A stretch of 64,000 nucleotides of DNA from NCBI RefSeq assembly GCF_014145665.1, contig NZ_JACHTD010000012.1, forward strand, positions 62,001 through 126,000, in the 5' to 3' direction. This stretch comes from Myroides sp. NP-2 (GTDB lineage: Bacteria > Bacteroidota > Bacteroidia > Flavobacteriales > Flavobacteriaceae). Of the stretch, positions 35,129-43,394 are shown in pieces. Numbering within the stretch: position 1 is the stretch's first letter; each line of letters begins with the position of its first letter. The translations under genes and the position numbers were made by a program. The notes beneath the pieces were generated by a model that had not been told where the DNA came from, did not search any database, and saw only the letters and a program-made list of their open reading frames with translations.

Positions 35129-36388
35129 ATGAAAAAGCATTATCAAATCCTTATTATAGGAGCGGGAACTGCGGGTATTATGACCGCGGCCCAGTTAAAA
35201 AAGCGAGACCCGAATTTAGAAATTGCCTTGGTAGACCCTGCAGATCTACACTATTACCAACCCGCTTGGACCTTGGTCGGCGCAGGTGCGTATGACAAGC
35301 AAAAAACTATTCGTCCCATGGGATCCCTGATTCCCAAAGGCGTTACCTGGATCAAAGAAGAAGTAGTTCGCTTTGATGCCGATAATCAGGCGATTCAAAC
35401 GAATAAACAGGGCACCATAACTTACGATTATTTGGTGGTGTGCCCAGGGTTAGTCAATGATTATTCTTTAATTGAAGGCTTAGCAGAAGCCGTCGAAAAG
35501 GGAGTGGTTTGCAGCAATTATATTGATCCTGAATACACCTGGAAACAACTGCAAGCCTTTGAAGGAGGTACAGCTATATTTACGCAACCCAGTACGCCAA
35601 TCAAATGTGGCGGTGCGCCTCAGAAAATCATGTATCTCGCTTGTGATTACTTTCGAAAGAAAGGAATAGATAAAAAAACAAAGGTCTATTTTCCCATGCC
35701 AGGGAGTGTAATTTTTGGCGTTAAAATAATTGCCGATACTTTATTGAAAGTGATTGAGCGTTATCAGATTGATTTTATGCCGTTGCACAATCCTATTCGA
35801 ATTGATGCAGAAGCGAAAATAGCCTATTTTAAACCAACGAATGCACAAGATAATCATTGCTTTGTGACCTCGGACGATCAACAAACCCAAGTATTAGCAG
35901 AAGGAGTGGTGGCTATGCCCTTTGATTTCTTGCATTTGGCACCTCCTCAAACAGCTCCAAAATTTGTCCAAACTTCCAATTTAGTCAATGCAGCTGGTTG
36001 GTTAGATGTGGATCACCATAGTTTATAGCACAACAAGTATAACAACATCTTTGGTTTAGGAGATGTAGCTGGATTGCCAACGGCAAAGACGGGAGCGGCA
36101 ATTCGCAAACAAGTACCCGTAGTCGTGGATAATCTTATGCGATTAATTCAAAACCAAGCGGCTACTAATAAAAGCTATAATGGTTATTCTTCTTGCCCAC
36201 TCGTAACGGGTTATGGCAAAATGGTACTGGCAGAGTTCAACTACCAAAATGAATTTATTCCCGATCCCAAATTGAAGCAGATGTTGGTATTTTCCAGTCA
36301 CAAGGAACATTGGCGTTTATGGATGCTCAAAAAACATTTCTTGCCATACTTATATTGGTCGAAGATGATGAAAGGGGAGCAGGTATAG
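35129..36388 (+). pseudogene. Sulfide:quinone oxidoreductase-like flavoprotein, interrupted by amber stop
   Basis: FAD-dependent oxidoreductase related to SQR. The frame codes for 300 residues with the dinucleotide motif ILIIGAGTAGIMTAAQL at the N-terminus and CGGAPQKIMYLACDYF near 170, stops at TAG 36026-36028, then continues in the same frame for 119 more residues, including NIFGLGDVAGLPTAKTGAAI (the FAD-binding GD motif) and SCPLVTGYGKMVLAEFNY. Homologues usually read ...LQH... at this place, so CAG to TAG explains the break. The truncated product lacks the second FAD motif and a conserved Cys and should be inactive unless the stop is suppressed. A sequencing error is the main alternative. 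Confidence 0.85.
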
Positions 36389-36510
36389 CGGATAAAAGAG
36401 AGATTCGCCTTAAACAAAGTGACGCTCTTTCTGTATGGAATATCCACATTTTTAGGGATAATGATACAACAGAAATAAAACTACCTTTATCAAGAATAAA
36501 AAAAGGAAGG

Positions 36511-37788
36511 ATGAAACAAGAAGTCAAAAAAACGATAACCCCACAAAGAGAGTGGTTTTTAAAAGGAGAACAATACGCCAAAGCGATTAATGAGATGGTT
36601 GCTTTTGGCAATGAACACGGATGGGATAAATGGGAAGGAGAAGAAGCAGAAGACAAAAGAGATCATTTGGGAGAGCTAGTCTTTGAAGCCCTGAAGCAAG
36701 CCAATTTAGAAGATACAGTAGATGCTTTTAGAGCAGACTTTCCACCGGCTTACACGCCTTTAATCCCATTTCTAGAAACAAAATCCCAATATATTGGTGA
36801 TCTCGTAGCGATTGATGCTCATACGGTTGCTTTTTTAGCGGGAACTTCTTTCGAACGCAGAACGGCTTACTTGGTATCTGGGACTTCTGTTCGTCCACTA
36901 GACGAGCAAATTAAAGGATTGGGAAAATCCATGCAAAACAATGTAATGGCTATTGCCTATGCGGATAAAATAGTAACTCAACAAGGTTGGAGTGGTCCTA
37001 TACTTGCGGAATTTCCATTAGGGGATCTCACTCAAATAGGTATTTCAAAACTCATCCCATTTAACGATGGAAAGCGCGTTTTATTCCTTTCGATGGAAGG
37101 AATATATTTGCTAGAAGAACAGAAGCAAAAGCTTATTCATCCCCTATACACAGAAGAGGAGAGAAAAGAAGCGCAAAAAGAGGGGTATGAACTTTCTATT
37201 GATATGGAAAATGCCACCCTATCACATGATAATACCTATATCGTAGTAGGCGATCAAGGGAGAGACCACCGCATCTTGACTGCCAACGGGGAGGAGGTAG
37301 GAAGTGTTGGTCCTCAATCGTCTTATCCGCATTTTTGTCTGTTTTCCAAAGATGACAGTCAATTGATTACCAACTCATGTCATTTCTATAATGGAATAAC
37401 CATTGGCGTAGATGGTACAAAGTTGGACGGGATGCGTGTAGAAGCCTATGAAGATAGTGAGGATTTTGTTTATATGGATGAGAATATGCGCGTGTACCAA
37501 GGCGTTGCTTTGGAAGATTACTATGTTTTAGGAGATGCTTATGGTTACATTCGCGCAATCAATCAAGCGGGTGAAGAAGTGTGGCAGCACTTTTTGGGAG
37601 GTACAATAAGCGGCATTGCTGTGTCTGAAGATGAAACAACCCTATGGGTTGGTACCTACTCAGGTACTTTACACAAATTAGTCCTCGGCAAGGGAATACG
37701 CGATACACATACCATTGGTACCAGTGATTTATACGAAGAATTTCGATTACTCGTTTGGAAAGAAGAACCCCAAGTGTGGAGATGGTAA
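36511..37788 (+). CDS. Hypothetical beta-propeller-like protein
   Basis: 425 residues, soluble. An N-terminal helical part (about 1-80: EWFLKGEQYAKAINEMVAFG) precedes repeated beta segments (about 90-410) resembling WD40/PQQ blades, such as TLSHDNTYIVVGDQGRDHRILTANG, AYGYIRAINQAGEEVWQHFL and SEDETTLWVGTYSGTLHKLVL. No catalytic motif is seen. GGAAGG immediately before the ATG at 36511 supports that start over an upstream frame that overlaps the broken flavoprotein gene. It may be cotranscribed with the Crp/Fnr gene 21 bases downstream. Confidence 0.75.
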   Translation: MKQEVKKTITPQREWFLKGEQYAKAINEMVAFGNEHGWDKWEGEEAEDKRDHLGELVFEALKQANLEDTVDAFRADFPPAYTPLIPFLETKSQYIGDLVAIDAHTVAFLAGTSFERRTAYLVSGTSVRPLDEQIKGLGKSMQNNVMAIAYADKIVTQQGWSGPILAEFPLGDLTQIGISKLIPFNDGKRVLFLSMEGIYLLEEQKQKLIHPLYTEEERKEAQKEGYELSIDMENATLSHDNTYIVVGDQGRDHRILTANGEEVGSVGPQSSYPHFCLFSKDDSQLITNSCHFYNGITIGVDGTKLDGMRVEAYEDSEDFVYMDENMRVYQGVALEDYYVLGDAYGYIRAINQAGEEVWQHFLGGTISGIAVSEDETTLWVGTYSGTLHKLVLGKGIRDTHTIGTSDLYEEFRLLVWKEEPQVWRW

Positions 37789-37809
37789 TTCAATAAAAAA
37801 AACAATGAC

Positions 37810-38406
37810 ATGACGGAAGATTATGTAGAGGTCTTAGTGAAGCATATACAGCAAACCATAGGATTGACCGATCGAGAGATAGAACGCCTAAACGAAGTGG
37901 CGGAAGTTGTTTCCCTCAAGCGCAAGGAATTGCTGCTGCAACCTGGGCAATTGTCTCAACACATGCGATTTATAGCGAAAGGAAGCGCGCGTTGTTATCA
38001 CCTAGATGAACAATCGAAAGAGCACACCTTGCAAATAGGCATTGAAGAGTGGTGGATCAATGATTTATACAGCTATTTGGCACAAAAAGAATCTAAGTTG
38101 TTTATTCAAGCCATTGAACCTGCAGTGATTGTGCAAATTAGCCGAGAAAATCTCGAACAATTATACATCGAAATACCCGCTATATCTACGTTTTTTCGTT
38201 TAAAAATACAAAGCGCCTATGTCGCCTTACAAGAGCGTACAATCGAAAATATGAGTGTGGACGTGTATACGCGTTATCAGCGCTTTATTAAAGAATACCG
38301 CAATATTGAACAACGCGTTCCTCAATATATGATCGCCTCTTATTTGGGGGTAACTCCCGAATTTTTGAGCTATCTCAAGAAAAAACACCTCGATAGTCTT
38401 TCTTAA
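37810..38406 (+). CDS. Crp/Fnr family transcriptional regulator
   Basis: 198 residues. Cyclic-nucleotide-binding-type sensor domain (about 10-130; RKELLLQPGQLSQHMRFIAKGSARCYHLDEQSKEHTLQIGIEEWW) and a C-terminal winged helix (about 150-195; VPQYMIASYLGVTPEFLSYLKKKH). No Cys cluster for Fe-S binding is present, so it is not FNR-like; the ligand is unknown. Its stop codon lies inside a perfect 20-bp palindrome that also covers the -33 region of the following operon, making that operon a likely target. Confidence 0.9.
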   Translation: MTEDYVEVLVKHIQQTIGLTDREIERLNEVAEVVSLKRKELLLQPGQLSQHMRFIAKGSARCYHLDEQSKEHTLQIGIEEWWINDLYSYLAQKESKLFIQAIEPAVIVQISRENLEQLYIEIPAISTFFRLKIQSAYVALQERTIENMSVDVYTRYQRFIKEYRNIEQRVPQYMIASYLGVTPEFLSYLKKKHLDSLS

Positions 38407-38419
38407 GATATCTTAAGAA
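38400..38419. promoter_or_regulatory. Perfect 20-bp palindrome, candidate operator
   Basis: TTCTTAAGATATCTTAAGAA is its own reverse complement and contains two copies of TCTTAAGA separated by TA. It overlaps the stop codon of the Crp/Fnr gene and ends 19 bases before the -7 box at 38439-38446, the place of the -33 element. There is no T-run, so it is not a terminator. Binding by the adjacent Crp/Fnr protein is inference. Confidence 0.65.
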
Positions 38420-38438
38420 CCACGTTTTAACGAGCGAA

Positions 38439-38446
38439 TACATTTG
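38439..38446 (+). promoter_or_regulatory. Promoter -7 box for outer-membrane protein/DoxX operon
   Basis: TACATTTG, immediately after the palindrome. It is so close to the ATG at 38451 that the next in-frame ATG at 38475 is the better start, unless the mRNA is leaderless. Confidence 0.6.
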
Positions 38447-38474
38447 TCCTATGAAAGTAAATAATCATAGACAG

Positions 38475-39095
38475 ATGCTATTCGCTCGTTTTTTTATCGT
38501 CCTATTAGGAATGCTAACCTTTCCTGTTTTGGGGCAATCTACAACCTATACACCGGATGTGATGCTTGGGCATCGATCGTTTGCTTATACCCATACGATA
38601 AGCCATCGCCTCTCCGATGACCTAAGTATCCAAAATCTAGTTTTGTTCGATTCTGAATATGAGAAGGATACACATAATATCTTTTTTGTTCGCAATACGA
38701 TCGCTTATAAATTACCTAAAAACTTTGTGTTGAATGCGGGATTTGGAGTGAAAAACCCAGGGAAATTCGCTAGTGTTTACCTGCAGTATCAAGTAAAGAG
38801 AAAAAATTTTATTGGGGTATATGGAATAGGAACAACCTACCAAAAAGGTTTCACATTAGAACAATCACTATTGCTAGAATATACGCCCAAATTAACGCAA
38901 GAATGGGAAGGGTTCTTTCGCCTTTCTGCGGTTGGCAATGTCAATCGACACGAATATACCCGCGGATTTCAACATATTAGAATAGGCGCAAAAAAAGATA
39001 AAGTAGCCTTGGGGTTGGCAGCTAATTTTGAACAATTTAATATGAGTTGGGACCATTTAGAAAATTATGGGGTTTTTGTAAAAGTAAATTTTTAA
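38475..39095 (+). CDS. Putative outer-membrane protein
   Basis: 206 residues from ATG 38475 (214 from ATG 38451). Signal peptide (LFARFFIVLLGMLTFPVLGQ), then alternating beta segments with aromatic girdles (NIFFVRNTIAYKLPKNFVLNAGFG, FIGVYGIGTTYQKGFTLEQS, HIRIGAKKDKVALGLAANF) and a C-terminal Phe (VFVKVNF), typical of small outer-membrane barrels. The ligand or role is unknown. It is followed 12 bases later by doxX, probably in one transcript under the palindrome-overlapping promoter. Confidence 0.78.
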   Translation: MLFARFFIVLLGMLTFPVLGQSTTYTPDVMLGHRSFAYTHTISHRLSDDLSIQNLVLFDSEYEKDTHNIFFVRNTIAYKLPKNFVLNAGFGVKNPGKFASVYLQYQVKRKNFIGVYGIGTTYQKGFTLEQSLLLEYTPKLTQEWEGFFRLSAVGNVNRHEYTRGFQHIRIGAKKDKVALGLAANFEQFNMSWDHLENYGVFVKVNF

Positions 39096-39107
39096 CTGGA
39101 AATAATA

Positions 39108-39509
39108 ATGAATAAAAACGCAAACACAGGACTTTTAATTAGTCGAATCGCTATCGGATTTCCCATGTTGTTTTATGGGATTGGCAAAGTAATACACGGC
39201 ATTGGATTTATCCAACAAGTACTTGTAGATAAGGGATTGCCTGCTTTTTTTGGGTATGGCGTATACGTAGGTGAAGTGATCGCTCCTCTGCTGTTAATAC
39301 TGGGGTGGAGAACGCGTTTAGCAGCTGCTGTATTTGTAATCAACTGTATAACAGCGGTGCTTCTCGTACAAAGCAGCCTTATTTTTAGCCTCAACGAAAA
39401 TGGCGGATGGGCAGTAGAATTGCTGATGATGTATGCCTTGGTAGCCGCAGGCTTGTTTTTTACAGGTGGTGGGAAATACGCCCTTTCCACAACTAATCCA
39501 TGGGATTAA
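39108..39509 (+). CDS. DoxX family membrane protein
   Basis: 133 residues with four membrane helices: LLISRIAIGFPMLFYGIGKVIHG, YGVYVGEVIAPLLLILGW, LAAAVFVINCITAVLLVQ and ELLMMYALVAAGLFFTGGG. DoxX proteins are inner-membrane proteins often linked to redox or sulfur chemistry, with no single established activity. The neighbouring SQR-like relic and Crp/Fnr regulator suggest a redox or sulfur theme, which is inference. Confidence 0.88.
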   Translation: MNKNANTGLLISRIAIGFPMLFYGIGKVIHGIGFIQQVLVDKGLPAFFGYGVYVGEVIAPLLLILGWRTRLAAAVFVINCITAVLLVQSSLIFSLNENGGWAVELLMMYALVAAGLFFTGGGKYALSTTNPWD

Positions 39510-39783
39510 AAAAAGAAGTAGTAAAAGAAAAAATAAAAGAGAAAAGTAGAAAAAGGTATAGTAGATAACAGAATTATAAACAAGAGCTGTACAGTTATAG
39601 TAGGACGAGACAAGGACGAGACATGTTTTCTTTGTGGTACGTCCATAATGAGTCCATAATGAGTCCATAATGACTCTATTAAAATAACGGTTTCTAATAG
39701 AGTCACTATAGACGCATACTAGATTTACAATGCAGCTATTAGGTTGAAATACCAAAGATAGATCGTTCATAGGGCGATTGAAG
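39510..39783. repeat. Intergenic region with 11-bp tandem repeats and a dyad
   Basis: No gene. A purine-rich start is followed by AGGACGAGACA twice (39602-39623), GTCCATAATGA three times (39641-39673), and an 11-bp perfect inverted repeat TGACTCTATTA/TAATAGAGTCA (39671-39705) whose left arm begins in the last repeat. Confidence 0.8.
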
Positions 39784-39817
39784 AAAAAGAGGAGACCTAA
39801 AAAGTTTCCTCTTTTTT
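39784..39817. terminator. Bidirectional terminator
   Basis: 13-bp stem (39784-39796 with 39804-39816, one G-U pair), A/T flanked, at the 3' end of the dioxygenase gene. Confidence 0.82.
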
Positions 39818-40559
39818 ATAGAAATAAGTCCGTGTGATTCAACTGTTGTTTTTCCGCTGAGCTAGGGTGATTGTTTGAATCAATAAAGGAGCGGAAGTGA
39901 GGGTGATCATCACAAAAAATAAGATCAAAGGCCAGGCGATTGTTTCCGTATAAACCACGGTGAATCATATTGGCAGAGAAAACGAGCAAATCCCCTCGGT
40001 TTAATTTGATTTGTTTTCCCCTAGCTAAAGGATCACTAGGTGTTTTTCCGTTCAAACACAAACGAGTATCTTCCTCTTCTTGTAAATCCCATTCCCGATG
40101 TGTTCCTGCAATGAGTTCAATGCCTTCTTCTGCTCGAAAGGGAATCCTAAAGTGAATGACTTGTTGCGTTTTTATACTTTCCTTTTGTTCCGCTAGAGAC
40201 ATTCCCGTGTATTGAATATCGCGATGCCAGTAGTTCTTTTGAACCGGATTATAGGGATCAAAAAAAAGTTGTGTATTGAGAAATAAAGCTTTTTCAGGGA
40301 AAATACCACCTATGACTTCGCGTAATTTGGCTTGGGTGATGAATTGAAAAAGAGCCAAGCGTTCCCTTTCACTAATAAACGAACTCGATGTAATACTGTG
40401 GCTGTTGATGAGTCTTTTTTCGTATTCATCTTGATGCTCCTTTATCCATTGGTTGTGAAAATGCAAAAGAATAGATTCAATTTCTGCTAGTTCATGATCA
40501 GCATAAAAATGAGGGAAATAAAGATATCCTTGTGTGCTAAAAAGGGCTGTCGTATTCAT
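39816..40559 (-). CDS. Phytanoyl-CoA dioxygenase family protein
   Basis: 247 residues. Fe(II)/2-oxoglutarate oxygenase of the PhyH type: N-terminal GYLYFPHFYADHELAEIE, iron ligands H-x-D in YWHRDIQYTG (about 112-114) and the distal His in SANMIHRGLYGNNRLAFDLIF (about 197), where the Arg can bind 2-oxoglutarate. Substrate unknown; bacterial members hydroxylate diverse small molecules. Start at MNTTALFSTQGYLYF (40559) by family alignment, since the extension to 40634 contains a hydrophobic stretch not seen in the family. Single gene, divergent from the MutS-like gene. Confidence 0.85.
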   Translation of the reverse strand: MNTTALFSTQGYLYFPHFYADHELAEIESILLHFHNQWIKEHQDEYEKRLINSHSITSSSFISERERLALFQFITQAKLREVIGGIFPEKALFLNTQLFFDPYNPVQKNYWHRDIQYTGMSLAEQKESIKTQQVIHFRIPFRAEEGIELIAGTHREWDLQEEEDTRLCLNGKTPSDPLARGKQIKLNRGDLLVFSANMIHRGLYGNNRLAFDLIFCDDHPHFRSFIDSNNHPSSAEKQQLNHTDLFL

Positions 40560-40662
40560 TGGGTAAGGTATAAGTAAAAAATAAAGATAATTTATTTCTT
40601 TTTTAAATGAAATTTGCTGTGATTCTTTTGTCATCTATACGGAGCTCCCTTGCTTAATTATG

Positions 40663-40670
40663 TATATTTG
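40663..40670 (+). promoter_or_regulatory. Promoter -7 box for MutS-like gene
   Basis: TATATTTG, 46 bases before the ATG at 40717. Confidence 0.55.
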
Positions 40671-40716
40671 TTAACACCAATACAAAAAACCTTTTTAAAA
40701 CTAAAACCTTAAAAGA

Positions 40717-42495
40717 ATGGAAATATACGCCAAGAGACACGCGCTTTACCAAGATAAATACAACGAGATTAGAAAAAAGTACAAAATAGTAGGCGCCTTG
40801 CGTTTAGTCGCTTTTTTGGCGATTGTGTACTGTTTCTATTTGTCTGTATCACGGGCAGATTATCAGTATTTATACGTAACAGGTGGATTGGTTTTAGTCT
40901 TTTTAATTTTCTTGCGTATTCATGCCTCTTATTCGTGGAAAATGCGTTATGCTGAGGCATTGATGCAAATTAATCATGAAGAAGATGCTTTTCTAAAAGA
41001 AGATCGATGGCCTTTTGAAGATGGCCATGAGTTTCATACCCCTGATCATCCTTATGCCTTTGACCTAGATATTTTTGGACCAAAATCTATTTATCAATAC
41101 TTAAATAGAACCGCATCTTATAAAGGAAAAGAGCATTTAGCCACCCTTTTAAAAAGTAGAAGCAATAAGCAAGACATCCTCAAAAATCAGGAAGTGATTA
41201 AAGAGCTGTCGCAAAAGGTTGAGTGGAGACAAGAGATTTACGCCTACAGTAAATTGTCTAACCTCAATAAAGAGGCTTATGATCGCTTAAAAAAATGGAG
41301 TCAATCCAAGGTAAATACGCTGAGTAAGCTTTCTTTAGCACTCGCTTATGCCTTGCCTCTGGTATTTGTTGTGGCATCCATCGGCTTTTTTGTCGATTCG
41401 TCCAATATCGTTTGGGGCTATATCGCATCAACGGTTTTCTCGTTGAACCTCATTATGGCCATGGCTAAAGTAAGACTAATTCAAGCGGAACTTGGTGGCG
41501 TAGAAAAAATACACGAAACCATTGAAAGCTATAGCGCTATCATCAAGCGAATTGAAAAAGAAGAATTTGCAACGGAGCGCATGAAAATGTACTTGAAAGA
41601 AATTAAAAGTGATTCGTTTAAAGCGAGCGTGGAACTGAAAAAACTATCTCGCTTATTCGAGCAACTCGAAACCGTTGCCAACTTGTTTGTGTCGATTTTA
41701 TTTAATGGATTATTTCAATTTCACGTTCACGTCTTGCATAAATTCTTGAAGTGGAAAAAAGATAAAGGAGCGTTGGTGCTAACCGTTATCGATATTGTGG
41801 GAGAAGTAGAAGCCTTTAATTCCTTAGGAAACTATTCGTACAACAACAGAAGCTACACCTTCCCCGTTTTGAATGACAGCAAACAAATGGCCTTCCAAAA
41901 TTTGGGACATCCCTTGTTAAATGCCAAAAAACGCGTAACCAACGACATCGACTTTTCCAATCAGCGCTTTGTGATTCTAACAGGATCTAATATGTCTGGA
42001 AAAAGTACGTTTTTGCGCACCATTGGGGTGAATTTGGTTTTAGCGGGAATAGGAGCGCCTATCTGCGCGACAAAAGCGACGTTTTTTCCATTGCCTTTAT
42101 TGGTATCCATGCGATTAACGGACTCCTTAGAAGACAGTGAATCTTACTTCTATGCAGAGGTAAAACGCCTGAAAATGATTATTGAACAAGTGCAAAGCGA
42201 ATCTTGTTTCGTCTTATTAGACGAGATTCTAAGAGGAACGAATTCGGATGATAAACAGAGTGGTACCATTGGGGTGATTCACAAACTAATTCGAGAACAG
42301 ACCTATGGTATGATTGCTACCCATGATTTAGAGGTGTGTAATACAACAAATGAGTATCCTACTGTCTTAATGAATAAGTGTTTTGAAGTGGAAATTAAAA
42401 ATGACGATTTACACTTCGACTACAAAATAAGAGATGGCATTTGTCAGAATAAAAATGCAACTTTTATTATGAAGAAAATGCAGATTATAGATTAG
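40717..42495 (+). CDS. Membrane-anchored MutS-related protein
   Basis: 592 residues. Two N-terminal membrane helices (about 25-45 and 50-70), a MutS core (III-like helical) region with a further hydrophobic pair (about 205-250), and the C-terminal MutS ATPase domain V: Walker A TGSNMSGKSTFLRTIG, Walker B FVLLDEILRGTNSDD and ATHDLEV. It lacks the mismatch-binding domain I, so it is not the repair MutS; this Bacteroidota family is uncharacterised. Walker motifs are intact. It lies between a terminator-bounded dioxygenase gene and convergent punA. Confidence 0.88.
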   Translation: MEIYAKRHALYQDKYNEIRKKYKIVGALRLVAFLAIVYCFYLSVSRADYQYLYVTGGLVLVFLIFLRIHASYSWKMRYAEALMQINHEEDAFLKEDRWPFEDGHEFHTPDHPYAFDLDIFGPKSIYQYLNRTASYKGKEHLATLLKSRSNKQDILKNQEVIKELSQKVEWRQEIYAYSKLSNLNKEAYDRLKKWSQSKVNTLSKLSLALAYALPLVFVVASIGFFVDSSNIVWGYIASTVFSLNLIMAMAKVRLIQAELGGVEKIHETIESYSAIIKRIEKEEFATERMKMYLKEIKSDSFKASVELKKLSRLFEQLETVANLFVSILFNGLFQFHVHVLHKFLKWKKDKGALVLTVIDIVGEVEAFNSLGNYSYNNRSYTFPVLNDSKQMAFQNLGHPLLNAKKRVTNDIDFSNQRFVILTGSNMSGKSTFLRTIGVNLVLAGIGAPICATKATFFPLPLLVSMRLTDSLEDSESYFYAEVKRLKMIIEQVQSESCFVLLDEILRGTNSDDKQSGTIGVIHKLIREQTYGMIATHDLEVCNTTNEYPTVLMNKCFEVEIKNDDLHFDYKIRDGICQNKNATFIMKKMQIID

Positions 42496-42542
42496 TTTAC
42501 AACAATGGTTCACAGTTTACCATACCTTGTCAACCGTAAACT

Positions 42543-42580
42543 AAAAAAGGCTATCAATTTTAAAATTGATAGCCTTTTTT
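42543..42580. terminator. Bidirectional terminator
   Basis: Perfect 19-base inverted repeat (42543-42561 with 42562-42580) with A and T tails, between the convergent MutS-like gene and punA. Confidence 0.93.
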
Positions 42581-42581
42581 A

Positions 42582-43394
42582 TTATAATTGACCTACTAGA
42601 GTATTGATTAAGTCACGGGCAATTGGTTCTGCTGCTTGTACTGCTTTTAGTACTTCGTCGTGGTTTACGTCAGCAATACCGTCTTCATTTCCCATGTCTG
42701 ATATCACGGAAATACCAAATACTTTCATATCCATGTGACGGGCTACGATTACTTCAGGAACGGTTGACATTCCCACACAGTCTCCACCTACAGCACGCAC
42801 CATTTTGTATTCAGCTAGTGTTTCAAACGTTGGACCTTGTAAGCCGTAGTACACCCCTTCTTTTAGATCGTAATTTTTTGCTTTTGCAATAGCTTTTGCA
42901 CGCTCAATGATGCTCTTAGTATACACTTCGTTCATGTTGACAAAACGAGGACCAAAACGCTCGTCGTTATGTCCGCGTAATGGATGATCTGGAAATGCGT
43001 TAATGTGATCTTTGATAATCATAATATCACCCACTTTAAAGGTAGGATTAACCCCACCAGAAGCATTGGAAACAATAAGCGTGTCTACACCTAAGTACTT
43101 CATTACGCGAATGGGAAAAACCGTCGTTTTGATGTCGTATCCTTCATAGTAATGAAAACGCCCTTGCATGGCAACAACTTTTTTTCCACCTATTGATCCG
43201 AAAATTAAGGCCCCTTTGTGTCCTTGGACAGTAGATACAGGAAAGTTAGGAATGTCAGCATAAGAGATCTCATGCTCAATAGCGATATCCGCTGTTAGAT
43301 TACCCAATCCTGAGCCTAAAACGATACCGATTTCCGGTTTAAAATTCGTTTTTTCAATAATGAATTTAACGGTTTCTTGTACTTTCTCCCACAT
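42582..43394 (-). CDS. punA: Purine nucleoside phosphorylase, trimeric type
   Basis: 270 residues. Cleaves inosine and guanosine (deoxy)nucleosides with phosphate. Conserved features: GIVLGSGLGNL (phosphate loop), VSTVQGHKGALIFG, AMQGRFHYYEGY, SNASGGVNPTFKVGDIMIIKDHIN, GPTFETLAEYKMVRAVGGDCVGMSTVPEVIVARH and a conserved Asn in ISDMGN. The 5' end overlaps the 3' end of lpxK by 29 bases, so the two are translationally coupled though functionally unrelated. Confidence 0.95.
   Translation of the reverse strand: MWEKVQETVKFIIEKTNFKPEIGIVLGSGLGNLTADIAIEHEISYADIPNFPVSTVQGHKGALIFGSIGGKKVVAMQGRFHYYEGYDIKTTVFPIRVMKYLGVDTLIVSNASGGVNPTFKVGDIMIIKDHINAFPDHPLRGHNDERFGPRFVNMNEVYTKSIIERAKAIAKAKNYDLKEGVYYGLQGPTFETLAEYKMVRAVGGDCVGMSTVPEVIVARHMDMKVFGISVISDMGNEDGIADVNHDEVLKAVQAAEPIARDLINTLVGQL

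Noticed and set aside
36026-36028. Amber codon as pyrrolysine or other recoding
   Set aside because: Nothing in the window supports recoding genes, and the expected residue is Gln; a point change is simpler.
36310-36510. 67-residue extension of the propeller-like protein
   Set aside because: It overlaps the flavoprotein reading frame; a good ribosome-binding site precedes 36511.
40560-40634. 25-residue extension of the PhyH-type protein
   Set aside because: Hydrophobic stretch not typical of the family; the ATG at 40559 gives the usual N-terminus.
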